Positions 25,876 to 34,244 of a stretch of 64,000 bases of DNA are shown piece by piece. The position numbers were made by a program, and so were the translations under genes. This DNA is from Vibrio mangrovi (GTDB lineage Bacteria; Pseudomonadota; Gammaproteobacteria; Enterobacterales; Vibrionaceae): NCBI RefSeq assembly GCF_024346955.1, contig NZ_AP024883.1, positions 992,001 to 1,056,000 of the forward strand, given 5' to 3'. The notes below the pieces were generated by a model. That model had not been told where the DNA came from, searched no databases, and saw only the letters and a list, made by a program, of their open reading frames with translations. Numbering within the stretch: the stretch's first letter is position 1; every line of letters starts with the position of its first letter.

Positions 25876-26802
25876 ATGATAAATGACGCAAAAGATATCG
25901 GTTTTGTACAGGATATTACACAACTGGACAAACTTCGCCAGAAAGCGGTCAGTGGAGATACAGAGAGTGAAAAATCAGCACTGACAGCTGCGGCAAAGCA
26001 GTTTGAAGCCGTGTTTACTTCGATGCTTTTCAAGTCAATGAGAAAAGCAAATTCTGGATTTGAATCCGACCTGTTCCATAGTAAGACGGAAGATTTTTAC
26101 CGTCAGATGTTAGATGAGCAGATGGCTAGCCATCTCAGCACTTCTGGTCGGTTAGGACTGGCAGACATGATTGTCGCTCAGCTTTCGACAAATATTGCCG
26201 GAGATAAGCCAAAAGAAACATCAGAGCCGGATCAGCTTCAGCAGGCTTTAGCTCGTATTCGTGAGCATCAACAACAGAATTCAGATGCGGAAAAGATCAA
26301 AGGTACTGCTGATTCAGCATCGGTCCCGGAACCACGCCGGTTCGATTCGCCGGAATCCTTTATTCATTCTTTAAGACCTTATGCAGAAAAAGCAGCCCGG
26401 GTTCTTGGCGTCGATGCCTCTGTATTGTTGGCACAGGCGGCACTGGAAACCGGGTGGGGAACTAAAGTTGTTGCCAACTCCCGGGGAAGTAGCCATAACC
26501 TGTTTAATATTAAAGCTGATCGCAGCTGGCAGGGTGATAAAATGGCGACTCAGACACTGGAGTATTATGGCCATACTCCCGTTGTAGAGAAAGCTTCATT
26601 CCGGGCTTATGATTCGTATCAGGATAGTTTCAATGATTATGTAAATTTCCTGTCCGGTAATCCTCGTTATATGGCTGCGCTGAGTCATCAGGGAGATGCA
26701 ACTTCCTTCATTCAGGGAATTCATCAGGCTGGTTATGCAACTGACCCTGAATATGCGGAAAAAGTACTGCGGGTACGTTCTCAGATTCAGCAGATGGATT
26801 AA
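25876..26802 (+). CDS. flgJ: Peptidoglycan hydrolase/rod-capping protein FlgJ
   Basis: Bifunctional protein of 308 aa. The N-terminal rod-cap domain (about 25-110) shows KQFEAVFTSMLFKSMRKAN and DEQMASHLSTSGRLGLADMI. The C-terminal glucosaminidase (GH73) domain (about 165-305) shows LLAQAALETGWGTKVVANSR (catalytic Glu in ALETGWG) and SHNLFNIKADRSWQGDKM. It opens peptidoglycan for the rod. RBS AAGGAG, 11 nt after flgI. Confidence 0.96.
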   Translation: MINDAKDIGFVQDITQLDKLRQKAVSGDTESEKSALTAAAKQFEAVFTSMLFKSMRKANSGFESDLFHSKTEDFYRQMLDEQMASHLSTSGRLGLADMIVAQLSTNIAGDKPKETSEPDQLQQALARIREHQQQNSDAEKIKGTADSASVPEPRRFDSPESFIHSLRPYAEKAARVLGVDASVLLAQAALETGWGTKVVANSRGSSHNLFNIKADRSWQGDKMATQTLEYYGHTPVVEKASFRAYDSYQDSFNDYVNFLSGNPRYMAALSHQGDATSFIQGIHQAGYATDPEYAEKVLRVRSQIQQMD

Positions 26803-26820
26803 TCTCTTCTTCCTTTCTTT

Positions 26821-26850
26821 GCCGGGCGGAAAATTCCTTCCGGCTTCTTT
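26821..26850 (+). terminator. Candidate terminator after flgJ
   Basis: GCC...GGC and GGAA...TTCC arms form a stem over 26821-26844, followed by TTCTTTG. It sits between the flgJ stop and the flgK promoter. Confidence 0.55.
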
Positions 26851-26881
26851 GTAACTCATTGTATTTTCTTTAATTAGTTTA

Positions 26882-26898
26882 ATGGCACACATATTGCT
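26882..26898 (+). promoter_or_regulatory. Sigma-54 promoter of flgKL
   Basis: ATGGCACACATATTGCT: GG at 26884-26885, ten bases, GC at 26896-26897; near-consensus. It overlaps a possible upstream ATG at 26898, which argues for the flgK start at 26955. Confidence 0.87.
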
Positions 26899-26954
26899 TG
26901 ATATGGGTAGAAGGTTCAGTTTTTACTGATGATTTTTATCTTTGTGGGGGCGGT

Positions 26955-28829
26955 ATGGCGTCTGACTTGTTGAATATTGGGACTCAGAGTGTCTTAACAT
27001 CTCAAAGACAACTGAACACAACTGGTCACAATATATCTAACGTAAATACAGAGGGTTACAGCCGTCAGTCTGTAATCCAGGGTGTCAATGCCCCGCGTAT
27101 GTACGGCGGTCAGACGTATGGTATGGGCGTACATGTGGAAAATGTTCGCCGCTCATGGGACCAGTTTGCCGTGAAAGAGCTAAATATTGCCACAACCGAT
27201 TATTCCTACAAAAGCGATACTGAGCAGAATCTGGATATGTTATCCAAGATGCTTTCTTCCGTTGCCTCTAAGAAAATCCCCGAAAATATGAATGAATGGT
27301 TTGATGCGCTGAAAACTCTGGCTGATAGCCCGAATGATATGGGGGCACGTAAAGTTGTCTTGGAAAAGTCACAGTTGATGACTCAGAACCTGAACGACTT
27401 CCATGAAACGATTCGCCGGCAATATGAAACGGTGAATAAAGGTTTGGATCTCGGTATTAAAAGAATTAACCAGCTTGCTTTGGAAATCAGGGACTTGCAG
27501 CGTCTGATGATGCGTACACCCGGGCCGCATAACGATTTGATGGATCAGCATGAAAAGCTGGTTAAAGAACTCTCTGAATATACCAAAGTGACGGTAACTC
27601 CCCGTAAAAATGCGGAAGGATTCAATATCCATATCGGTAATGGACATACCTTGGTTTCTGGTACCGAAGCCAGTCAGTTGAAGATGATTGATGGTTATCC
27701 GGATACACACCAATGGCGTTTAGCGATGGTTGAAGGCAAGGGTATAAAAGCGATTACTTCGAAAGATATGGGAGGAAAAATCGGTGCATTATTTAATATG
27801 CGTGATAATGAAATTCCCAATGTTCTCGATGAAATAGGCCGTCTTGCAACAACATTTTCTTATGATGTGAATAAGTTACAGTCTCAGGGGCTTGATCTGA
27901 ACGGAGACATCGGCGAGTTAATGTTTACCGATGTTAACGATGATCGGATTGCCAAAGAACGGGTGATTACCAGTGGGGACTCTGAAGCTGATATGGCAGC
28001 TTATATTGAAGATGTTACCCAATTGAAAGGCGGTGAGTACTCACTGCTTTATGATGGAAGTGATTATATTGCCATCCTGCCTAACGGTGAGCAGAGGGTT
28101 CTTTCTCCCAGTGGCGGAGAAATTCGTCTCGATGGTATGAGAATTGAGATTCGTAATGAACCGAGATCTGGTGAGCGGGTTCTGATCCGGCCAACCCGTT
28201 CCGGTGCGGCAACGATAAAGATGGAAATGAATGATCCGGCAAAAATTGCCGCTCAGAGCTTTGAGGCTTCAACAACTTTTGCTCAGGGTACGGCAACTTT
28301 TAAAATTCTACGGGCCGGAGAATTAAGAGAATTCGAAATTGATGTTTCAGAGTTGGGTGATACTTTCACTGTCAAAGATAAAGAAGGCAATATTGTTGCG
28401 GAAAATGAAACATATCCGCCTTCCGGTCCGTTTACAGTGATGGGCACAACTTTTGAGTTATCAGCTGGTGCATTACCAAAAGATAAATTTACAGCGAACC
28501 TGGTTCCCTCTGAAGGGGATAACGGGAACCTGAGGAAAATGCAGAATATCCAGACCGATAAGCAGTTGGATAATAATGAGTCGACGATTCTGGATGTTTA
28601 CCACAACCTGAATACCAATGTTGGTCTGAGAATGTCGACAGCATCCCGGCTGACTGATGTGGCCCGTCTGGAGAAAGAAGCAGCACAAGAGCGGATTGCT
28701 TCAGTCTCTGGTGTCAACCTCGATGAGGAAGCTGCCAATATGATGAAATTTCAACAGGCATATATGGCATCTTCGCGAATCATGCAGACAGCCAACGATA
28801 CCTTCAACACCATTCTGCAGTTGAGATAG
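26955..28829 (+). CDS. flgK: Flagellar hook-associated protein FlgK
   Basis: First hook-filament junction protein, 624 aa from the ATG at 26955. The upstream extension to 26898 is rejected because it overlaps the promoter, and the family starts MASDLLNIGTQSV. N-terminal TTGHNISNVNTEGYSRQSV (about 23-41) and C-terminal SGVNLDEEAANMMKFQQAYM (about 580-599) are the family D0 motifs. Its chaperone FlgN is encoded at 15545-15970. flgL follows 13 nt later. Confidence 0.97.
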   Translation: MASDLLNIGTQSVLTSQRQLNTTGHNISNVNTEGYSRQSVIQGVNAPRMYGGQTYGMGVHVENVRRSWDQFAVKELNIATTDYSYKSDTEQNLDMLSKMLSSVASKKIPENMNEWFDALKTLADSPNDMGARKVVLEKSQLMTQNLNDFHETIRRQYETVNKGLDLGIKRINQLALEIRDLQRLMMRTPGPHNDLMDQHEKLVKELSEYTKVTVTPRKNAEGFNIHIGNGHTLVSGTEASQLKMIDGYPDTHQWRLAMVEGKGIKAITSKDMGGKIGALFNMRDNEIPNVLDEIGRLATTFSYDVNKLQSQGLDLNGDIGELMFTDVNDDRIAKERVITSGDSEADMAAYIEDVTQLKGGEYSLLYDGSDYIAILPNGEQRVLSPSGGEIRLDGMRIEIRNEPRSGERVLIRPTRSGAATIKMEMNDPAKIAAQSFEASTTFAQGTATFKILRAGELREFEIDVSELGDTFTVKDKEGNIVAENETYPPSGPFTVMGTTFELSAGALPKDKFTANLVPSEGDNGNLRKMQNIQTDKQLDNNESTILDVYHNLNTNVGLRMSTASRLTDVARLEKEAAQERIASVSGVNLDEEAANMMKFQQAYMASSRIMQTANDTFNTILQLR

Positions 28830-28842
28830 GGAGGAAGAACTT

Positions 28843-30036
28843 ATGGTTGGTCGTATCTCAAGCTTCCATAACTATCAGGCCGTTCAAAACGATATCCGTC
28901 GTCAGGAAGCCAGGGTTTACCATAATCAGGCACAGTTGGCTTCAGGCAAAAAGCTGATGTCTCCCAGTGATAATCCTCTGGCAACCCACTACATCCAGAA
29001 TGTTGGCCAGCAGGAAGAGCAATTGCGTCAGTATCTGGATTCTATCGTTCTGGTTCGTAACCGCCTTGGTCATCAGGAAGTGATTATTTCTAATGCGGAA
29101 GATTACGCTGATGAGGCAAAACGTACCGTAATGGAGATGATTAATGGTTCGTTATCATCTGAGGATCGTCAGGCGAAAGAGCGTGAGCTTGAAGAGCTGG
29201 CTGATAACTTTTTGAATCTGGCAAATGTTCAGGATGAATTAGGCAATTTCATCTTTGCCGGCACTAAGCCGGATAAGCAGCCGTTTTTCCGTGATAAAGA
29301 AGGGAATGTGACTTATGCGGGAGATGACTATCAACGCAAGATGAAAATCTCCAATAGTCTCGAAATGCCTTTCAACAATCCGGGTAGTAAAGTTTTTATG
29401 CAAATCGATAATCCATTCGGCGACTACGAACCGGATTATCAGTTGCAGGAAGGGTCTGAACTTTTACTGGAAAAAGCCACCAATTCTGATCCTCAGGACC
29501 AGTCTAAATATTCCGTCACTTTTGTGGATATGGGAAACGGACAATATGGTTATCAGTTGGAACAGGATGGCAGTGCTGTTCAGGTCGGAGAATTTGATCC
29601 GAAAACCGGAATCAATTACGAAGGGCTGAATATTGAAGTTAAGGGACAGATTTCTCCGGGAGATGTAATAGAGCTTTCTCCCAGAAAAACGTTCGATATT
29701 TTTGATAGCTTTAAAAAAGCAATGGAATATTCGCGTGACTCTGTTGCTGATGGCTCGGCTACGGCCAAACTTCATCAGGTAACCAGAGAATTTCATGCCG
29801 CTTTTATCCATCTGACAAAAGTCAGAACGGATATTGGTGCCCGGTTGAATACGTTGGATATTCAGGAACAGGAACATGAAGATTTCAAAATTACTTTGGC
29901 GAAATCTAAAAGTAATTTTGAGGATCTTGATTATGCGGATGCCGTGATCGAGTTTAATGAAAATACTCGGGCACTCCAGGCATCCCAGCAGGCTTTCAGC
30001 AAAACGAAGGACTTAACTTTGTTCAACTATATCTAA
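28843..30036 (+). CDS. flgL: Flagellar hook-associated protein FlgL
   Basis: Second hook-filament junction protein, 397 aa. The flagellin-like N-terminus has NDIRRQEARVYHNQAQLASG and KKLMSPSDNPLATHYIQNV (about 37-55); the C-terminus DADAVI-type helix is YADAVIEFNENTRALQASQQ (about 364-383). RBS GGGAGGAAG. It forms an operon with flgK; a 420-nt gap precedes the first flagellin. Confidence 0.96.
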   Translation: MVGRISSFHNYQAVQNDIRRQEARVYHNQAQLASGKKLMSPSDNPLATHYIQNVGQQEEQLRQYLDSIVLVRNRLGHQEVIISNAEDYADEAKRTVMEMINGSLSSEDRQAKERELEELADNFLNLANVQDELGNFIFAGTKPDKQPFFRDKEGNVTYAGDDYQRKMKISNSLEMPFNNPGSKVFMQIDNPFGDYEPDYQLQEGSELLLEKATNSDPQDQSKYSVTFVDMGNGQYGYQLEQDGSAVQVGEFDPKTGINYEGLNIEVKGQISPGDVIELSPRKTFDIFDSFKKAMEYSRDSVADGSATAKLHQVTREFHAAFIHLTKVRTDIGARLNTLDIQEQEHEDFKITLAKSKSNFEDLDYADAVIEFNENTRALQASQQAFSKTKDLTLFNYI

Positions 30037-30456
30037 CTTTCATCCGCCTTATGTGCCATGCCATAAGTAGCGAAAGGAGTTTAGTTGAGTGATGTTCTTT
30101 ATGGAAAGTTTTGAAGAAAGCGAAGCTTTGTCTCTATTAAAGTGGTGCCGGATAAACAATTGCAGTGAGGCAATTAAGCGGCAAAAAAGCGGCAAAGTGG
30201 AAAAAAGAGTTATCTCGGAGAGAACAAATCAAATAAATGGAATGTTTTTCTTCATTTAACTTACTGATATAAAAGATTAAAAAATTTATTTTCAAAGTTG
30301 GCACAGTAATTGAATTAAATCTATCAGAGCGCAAGTTATCGGTTCGGAACCGGCAATGTTGCAGATGTGGCAAGTTATTTACGGTCAGTGCTTCCAAATG
30401 AGAGTTAAAGCTGACCGCTTCGCAGAAAGCTTGCGGACTCAATAGGAGAGCAAACT
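30037..30456. other. Leader/regulatory region of the first flagellin gene
   Basis: 420 nt without a gene. It holds CGGCAA at 30179 and 30190 (11 bp apart), the sigma-54-like element at 30298-30315, the palindrome CGGTTC-G-GAACCG (30340-30352), a further CGGCAA at 30351-30356 and TGGCAA at 30368-30373 downstream of the promoter. Upstream and downstream motifs would suit an enhancer-binding protein such as FlrC; that is inference. Confidence 0.6.
30298..30315 (+). promoter_or_regulatory. Sigma-54-like promoter of the first flagellin gene
   Basis: TTGGCACAGTAATTGAAT has a consensus -24 half (TTGGCACA) but GA (30312-30313) in place of GC at -12. The gene order matches the sigma-54-dependent flaA of V. 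cholerae. Confidence 0.65.
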
Positions 30457-31596
30457 ATGACCATTACAGTCAATACCAATGTGTCAGCGCTGACCGCTCA
30501 GCGTTACCTGAATAAGGCAACGGGCGAGCTGAATACCTCAATGGAGCGTTTGTCTTCGGGGAACCGGATTAACAGCGCAAAAGATGATGCAGCAGGTCTT
30601 CAGATTTCGAATCGTTTGACAGCTCAGTCCCGGGGATTGGATGTCGCTATGCGAAACGCCAACGACGGTATTTCGATTGCTCAGACTGCTGAAGGGGCAA
30701 TGAATGAGTCAACCAGCATATTGCAACGTATGCGGGATCTGGCACTTCAGTCAGCAAACGGTACGAACTCTTCATCTGAACGGAAGGCTCTGAATGAAGA
30801 GTATACAGCCCTTCAGGATGAATTGAACCGGATAGCAGAAACAACCTCATTTGGTGGTCGTAAGTTGCTGAACGGTACATTTGGTGAGTCTGCTTTCCAG
30901 ATTGGGGCCAGTTCCGGTGAGGCAATTATTGTCGGATTAACCAGTATTCGGGCAGATGATCACCGCATGGGCGGCCAGACTTTTGTCTCTGAACTAGGCA
31001 AAGACATGGACTGGGGAGTTCCAGCGAATGCACGTGACCTGAAACTGGAGTTTACCAAGAAAAATGGTGAGCAAGTCTCTGTAGATGTTATGGCAAAACC
31101 CGGAGATGACATTGAAGAGCTGGCAACTTATATCAATGGTCAGGTTCAGGATGTTACTGCCTCAGTGGATGATGAAGGTCGTTTGCAGCTCTTCATGCAG
31201 GAGTCAGATCTTCAGGGTAACCTTTCCATCTCTGGTGGGCTGGCAACAGAACTTGGTCTTGATGGTGGTCCGGGACAGAATACTACCGTACAAACAACGG
31301 ATATTCTGGATATCGGTAACTCTCAGAACTCTGTTGGTGTCCTTGATGCGGCGTTGAAATATGTAGATTCTCAGCGTGCAGATTTAGGGGCGAAGCAGAA
31401 CCGTTTAAGTCACAGTATCAATAACCTGGCAAATATTCAGGAGAACGTTGAAGCGTCGAAGAGCCGGATTAAAGATACCGATTTTGCGAAAGAAACAACG
31501 CAAATGACAAAAGCTCAGATATTGCAACAGGCAGGTACTTCAATACTTGCTCAGGCAAAACAGTTACCAAACTCTGCATTGTCACTATTGCAGTAG
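30457..31596 (+). CDS. flaA: Flagellin, FlaA-like
   Basis: Filament subunit of 379 aa. The D0/D1 N-terminus includes SALTAQRYLNKATGELNTSM and RLSSGNRINSAKDDAAGLQI (about 31-50). A moderate variable centre (about 170-290) follows, then the C-terminal D1/D0 with QNRLSHSINNLANIQENVEA and SRIKDTDFAKETTQMTKAQI. It is the flagellin closest to flgKL and has the sigma-54-like promoter, as flaA does in V. cholerae, so I use that name by position. RBS AATAGGAG. It is about as long as its neighbour at 32133. Confidence 0.93.
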   Translation: MTITVNTNVSALTAQRYLNKATGELNTSMERLSSGNRINSAKDDAAGLQISNRLTAQSRGLDVAMRNANDGISIAQTAEGAMNESTSILQRMRDLALQSANGTNSSSERKALNEEYTALQDELNRIAETTSFGGRKLLNGTFGESAFQIGASSGEAIIVGLTSIRADDHRMGGQTFVSELGKDMDWGVPANARDLKLEFTKKNGEQVSVDVMAKPGDDIEELATYINGQVQDVTASVDDEGRLQLFMQESDLQGNLSISGGLATELGLDGGPGQNTTVQTTDILDIGNSQNSVGVLDAALKYVDSQRADLGAKQNRLSHSINNLANIQENVEASKSRIKDTDFAKETTQMTKAQILQQAGTSILAQAKQLPNSALSLLQ

Positions 31597-31599
31597 TAA

Positions 31600-31822
31600 C
31601 AGGGACTTTATCGTCCGTCCCAGACGTGGGTATACGGTAAAGCCTCTTTGGTAAAGTGTGATCTGTGGATGATATAAAGCTCTCTCAAGTTTAACACCTG
31701 CTTTATATTCATTCCGCATCATACGCCCGGTCAGCCAGGATGTGTTCATTTCTCTTGATCTCCACATGGTTGGCTACCACCAATAGCCCCGGTTCTCTCA
31801 AAGATAAGGGGCTTTTCTCTTT
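31600..31822 (+). ncRNA. Structured 3' region after flaA, possible sRNA
   Basis: No coding potential is seen, but four stems occur in order: CTTTATCG (31606-31613)/CGGTAAAG (31635-31642); ATATAAAGC (31672-31680)/GCTTTATAT (31700-31708); AGCCA..ATGTG (31733-31744)/CACAT..TGGCT (31763-31775); and the final terminator AGCCCC (31785-31790)/GGGGCT (31808-31813) with TTTTCTCTTTT. It could be a long flaA 3' UTR or a UTR-derived small RNA. No known RNA family was recognised. Confidence 0.4.
31785..31822 (+). terminator. Rho-independent terminator after flaA
   Basis: AGCCCC/GGGGCT stem with a 17-nt loop, followed by TTTCTCTTTT. It lies about 190 nt after the flaA stop, an unusually long distance. Confidence 0.7.
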
Positions 31823-32012
31823 TCTGTACTATCTTCCACTTGCTTATTCTCTGGATAAAGTGTCTGTGAGCTCATATATAATATGGATTCAAGCCACTCG
31901 GCACAAAAGTCAAAAACTTAAATAATTATCTTAGTTGCATATCGTTTTTGTGTTTCCTCTCTCGTTTATCTATCGTCTGGTTATTCGCACTACGAAAATT
32001 CCATCTTTTTCC

Positions 32013-32039
32013 TAAAGGAAATCATTTTTGAGTCGCTAA
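32013..32039 (+). promoter_or_regulatory. Sigma-28 (FliA) promoter of the second flagellin gene
   Basis: TAAA (32013-32016), exactly 15 nt, then GTCGCTAA (32032-32039), six of eight matches to GCCGATAA. It lies 93 nt before the ATG and so leaves a leader of about 85-90 nt that carries two hairpins. Confidence 0.65.
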
Positions 32040-32065
32040 AAGATCGAACTTTGAGAGAACTATGT

Positions 32066-32113
32066 TTTTCCGAGACGTCGGAAAACGGTCAAGAATTTCC
32101 GCGACGTCGGAAA
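32066..32113 (+). repeat. Twin hairpins in the leader of the second flagellin gene
   Basis: TTTTCCGAGACGTCGGAAAA (32066-32085; 8-bp stem, 4-nt loop) and a related copy TTTCCGCGACGTCGGAAA (32096-32113; 6-bp stem) repeat with a 29-nt period. The second ends 6 nt before the RBS AGGAG. They may fold in mRNA near the ribosome site or act as DNA operator dyads. Confidence 0.7.
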
Positions 32114-32132
32114 ATCAATAGGAGAAACCACT

Positions 32133-33266
32133 ATGGCGGTTAATGTAAACACAAACGTTTCTGCGATGACGGCTCAACGCTATCTCAATAGCGCAACGAA
32201 GTCGATGAACTCATCAATGGAACGGTTATCCTCAGGATATCGGATCAACAGTGCTAAAGACGATTCGGCAGGCCTTCAAATCTCAAATCGTTTGAGTGTT
32301 CAAAGCCGGGGATTGGGTGTTGCTGTTCGTAACGCAAATGATGGTATTTCGATTGCTCAAACAGCTGAAGGGGCGATGAATGAAACCACCAGCATTTTGC
32401 AACGGATGAGAGACTTGTCTCTTCAATCAGCGAATGGTTCCAACTCAAAATCTGATCGTGTTGCGATTCAGGAAGAAATTACAGCATTGAATGATGAATT
32501 AAACCGTGTTGCGGAAACGACATCATTCGGCGGTAACAAACTTCTGAACGGTACTTTCGATACAAAATCTTTCCAGATTGGTTCTGACAGCGGTGAAGCC
32601 GTGATGCTGCATCTGAAAGATATGCGTAGCGACAATAGTATGATGGGAGGCACGTCATATATTGCAGAGAATGGTCAGAGCAAAGACTGGCAGGTCCAGA
32701 GCGGCTCCAATGATCTGTCAATTACTCTGAATGACAGACTCACCGGAGAACAGACTATTAATATTAGTGCAAAAGCTGGCGATGATATCGAAGAGCTTGC
32801 AACATATATTAATGGTCAGACTGACATGGTGAAGGCTTCCGTCGATGACGAAGGCAAACTGCAGTTGTTCACTGATAATAACAAGGTGGATGGCGAAGTT
32901 AGCTTCGGTGGAAGTCTGGCTGGAGAGCTCGGTCTGTCGGGTGGACAAGCGACAACAGTAAGTAATATTGATGTTACTTCGGTCGGTGGAGCTCAACAGT
33001 CTGTTGCAGTTGTCGATGCGGCGCTGAAATACGTTGATAGTCACCGTGCTGAACTCGGTGCATTCCAGAACCGTTTCGGACATGCTATCAGTAACTTAGA
33101 TAACATCAATGAAAACGTGAATGCATCAAGAAGCCGGATCAAAGACACTGACTTTGCTAAAGAAACAACAGCATTGACTAAGTCTCAAATCCTTTCTCAG
33201 GCATCAAGCTCCGTTTTGGCTCAGGCCAAACAGGCGCCAAGTGCAGCATTAGGATTACTTGGATAA
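32133..33266 (+). CDS. flaC: Flagellin, FlaC-like
   Basis: Second filament subunit, 377 aa, a close paralogue of the preceding flagellin. The N-terminal SAMTAQRYLNSATKSMNSSM and RLSSGYRINSAKDDSAGLQI and the C-terminal SRIKDTDFAKETTALTKSQI are nearly identical to it. The centre (about 170-290) diverges. A sigma-28 type promoter and a leader with two hairpins precede it, which fits late expression after FlgM export. The name flaC follows its position after flaA as in V. cholerae. A strong terminator follows. Confidence 0.92.
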   Translation: MAVNVNTNVSAMTAQRYLNSATKSMNSSMERLSSGYRINSAKDDSAGLQISNRLSVQSRGLGVAVRNANDGISIAQTAEGAMNETTSILQRMRDLSLQSANGSNSKSDRVAIQEEITALNDELNRVAETTSFGGNKLLNGTFDTKSFQIGSDSGEAVMLHLKDMRSDNSMMGGTSYIAENGQSKDWQVQSGSNDLSITLNDRLTGEQTINISAKAGDDIEELATYINGQTDMVKASVDDEGKLQLFTDNNKVDGEVSFGGSLAGELGLSGGQATTVSNIDVTSVGGAQQSVAVVDAALKYVDSHRAELGAFQNRFGHAISNLDNINENVNASRSRIKDTDFAKETTALTKSQILSQASSSVLAQAKQAPSAALGLLG

Positions 33267-33284
33267 GTACTTCTGAACTGAACG

Positions 33285-33312
33285 AAAAAATCCAGCTTCG
33301 GCTGGATTTTTT
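33285..33312 (+). terminator. Rho-independent terminator of flaC
   Basis: AAAAAATCCAGC, loop TTCG, GCTGGATTTTTT (33285-33312), a UUCG-capped stem with a T-tract. Confidence 0.93.
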
Positions 33313-33373
33313 ATGCTTATCTATAAAGAAGAAGTTTTTGACAAAAGATAGCTTAAACTTTCAGGAAAAATAA

Positions 33374-33394
33374 AACCCAGACAATGTCTGGGTT
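33374..33394 (-). terminator. Terminator of the tRNA array
   Basis: On the minus strand AACCCAGACATTGTCTGGGTT, a 9-bp stem capped by a short loop, runs into TTATTTTT. It lies 9 nt beyond the last tRNA. Confidence 0.88.
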
Positions 33395-33402
33395 ATTCTA
33401 TA

Positions 33403-33487
33403 TGGTGCGGAAGGAGAGACTTGAACTCTCACACCTTGCGGCGCCAGAACCTAAATCTGGTGCGTCTACCAATTTCGCCACTTCCGC
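33403..33487 (-). tRNA. tRNA-Leu(UAG), copy 4
   Basis: 85 nt with encoded CCA. Acceptor GCGGAAG; anticodon arm CCAGA-TTTAGGT-TCTGG (UAG); long variable arm; T loop TTCAAGT. Last tRNA in transcription order. Confidence 0.96.
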
Positions 33488-33538
33488 GCTAGTCTGTCTT
33501 GAGCTTTATTGCTCTAACTCCAGTCAATTAATGAATAA

Positions 33539-33613
33539 TGGCAGGTCTACCTGGATTCGAACCAGGGGATGACGGGATCAAAACCCGTTGCCTTACCACT
33601 TGGCGATAGACCT
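33539..33613 (-). tRNA. tRNA-Gln(UUG), copy 4
   Basis: 75 nt with CCA. Acceptor AGGTCTA/TAGACCT; anticodon loop TTTTGAT (UUG); T loop TTCGAAT. Confidence 0.96.
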
Positions 33614-33627
33614 GTAATTTCTTTTGC

Positions 33628-33714
33628 TGGTGCGGAGGGAGGGACTTGAACCCTCACGTCCTAACGGACACTAGCACCTGAAGCTAGCGCGTCTACCAAT
33701 TCCGCCACCACCGC
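33628..33714 (-). tRNA. tRNA-Leu(CAG), copy 2
   Basis: 87 nt with CCA. Acceptor GCGGTGG; anticodon arm CTAGC-TTCAGGT-GCTAG (CAG); long variable arm. The spacer to the neighbouring Gln tRNA is identical in the other Gln/Leu(CAG) pair. Confidence 0.96.
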
Positions 33715-33739
33715 ATATAAGTAGCAAAAGAATAAAACA

Positions 33740-33816
33740 TGGTGGCTACGACGGGATTTGAACCTGTGACCCCATCATTATGAGTGATGTGCTCTAACCA
33801 GCTGAGCTACGTAGCC
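33740..33816 (-). tRNA. tRNA-Met(CAU), copy 3
   Basis: 77 nt with CCA. Acceptor GGCTACG/CGTAGCC, anticodon loop CTCATAA. It has a normal first base pair, so it is an elongator rather than an initiator tRNA. Confidence 0.95.
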
Positions 33817-33848
33817 ATAATTCAGTTATCAGTCTGATAACTAATTCG

Positions 33849-33933
33849 TGGTGCGGAAGGAGAGACTTGAACTCTCACACCTTGCGGCGCCAGAACCTAA
33901 ATCTGGTGCGTCTACCAATTTCGCCACTTCCGC
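33849..33933 (-). tRNA. tRNA-Leu(UAG), copy 3
   Basis: 85 nt, same sequence as the copy at 33403. Confidence 0.96.
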
Positions 33934-33994
33934 ATCTGTTTGTCTTGAGCTTTCTGCTCTAACCTCAATTCAATTGAGGTTAATGAATAAATAA

Positions 33995-34069
33995 TGGCAG
34001 GTCTACCTGGATTCGAACCAGGGGATGACGGGATCAAAACCCGTTGCCTTACCACTTGGCGATAGACCT
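33995..34069 (-). tRNA. tRNA-Gln(UUG), copy 3
   Basis: 75 nt, same sequence as the copy at 33539. Confidence 0.96.
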
Positions 34070-34103
34070 GCAGTCGTTACTTCATTCTGAAATAACATAA
34101 TTA

Positions 34104-34188
34104 TGGTGCGGAAGGAGAGACTTGAACTCTCACACCTTGCGGCGCCAGAACCTAAATCTGGTGCGTCTACCAATTTCGCCACTTCCGC
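34104..34188 (-). tRNA. tRNA-Leu(UAG), copy 2
   Basis: 85 nt, same sequence as the copy at 33403. Confidence 0.96.
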
Positions 34189-34244
34189 GTCAGTCTGTCT
34201 TGAGCTTTCAGCTCTAACCCCAAGCCATTGGAGTCAATAAATAA

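Noticed and set aside
26898..26954. Upstream start giving a 643-aa FlgK
   Set aside because: It overlaps the sigma-54 -12 element; the family N-terminus MASDLLNIG begins at 26955.
30048..30067. CTTATG/CATAAG hairpin after flgL as a terminator
   Set aside because: Stem is short and not followed by Ts.
30137..30442. Minus-strand 101-codon frame in the flaA leader
   Set aside because: Covers the promoter and enhancer-like motifs; no family features.
31585..31767. Small minus-strand frame after flaA
   Set aside because: Overlaps the structured region, no RBS and no protein features; most likely chance.
32066..32113. CRISPR-like repeat-spacer pattern before flaC
   Set aside because: Only two short imperfect repeats, each self-complementary, in a leader; no cas genes.
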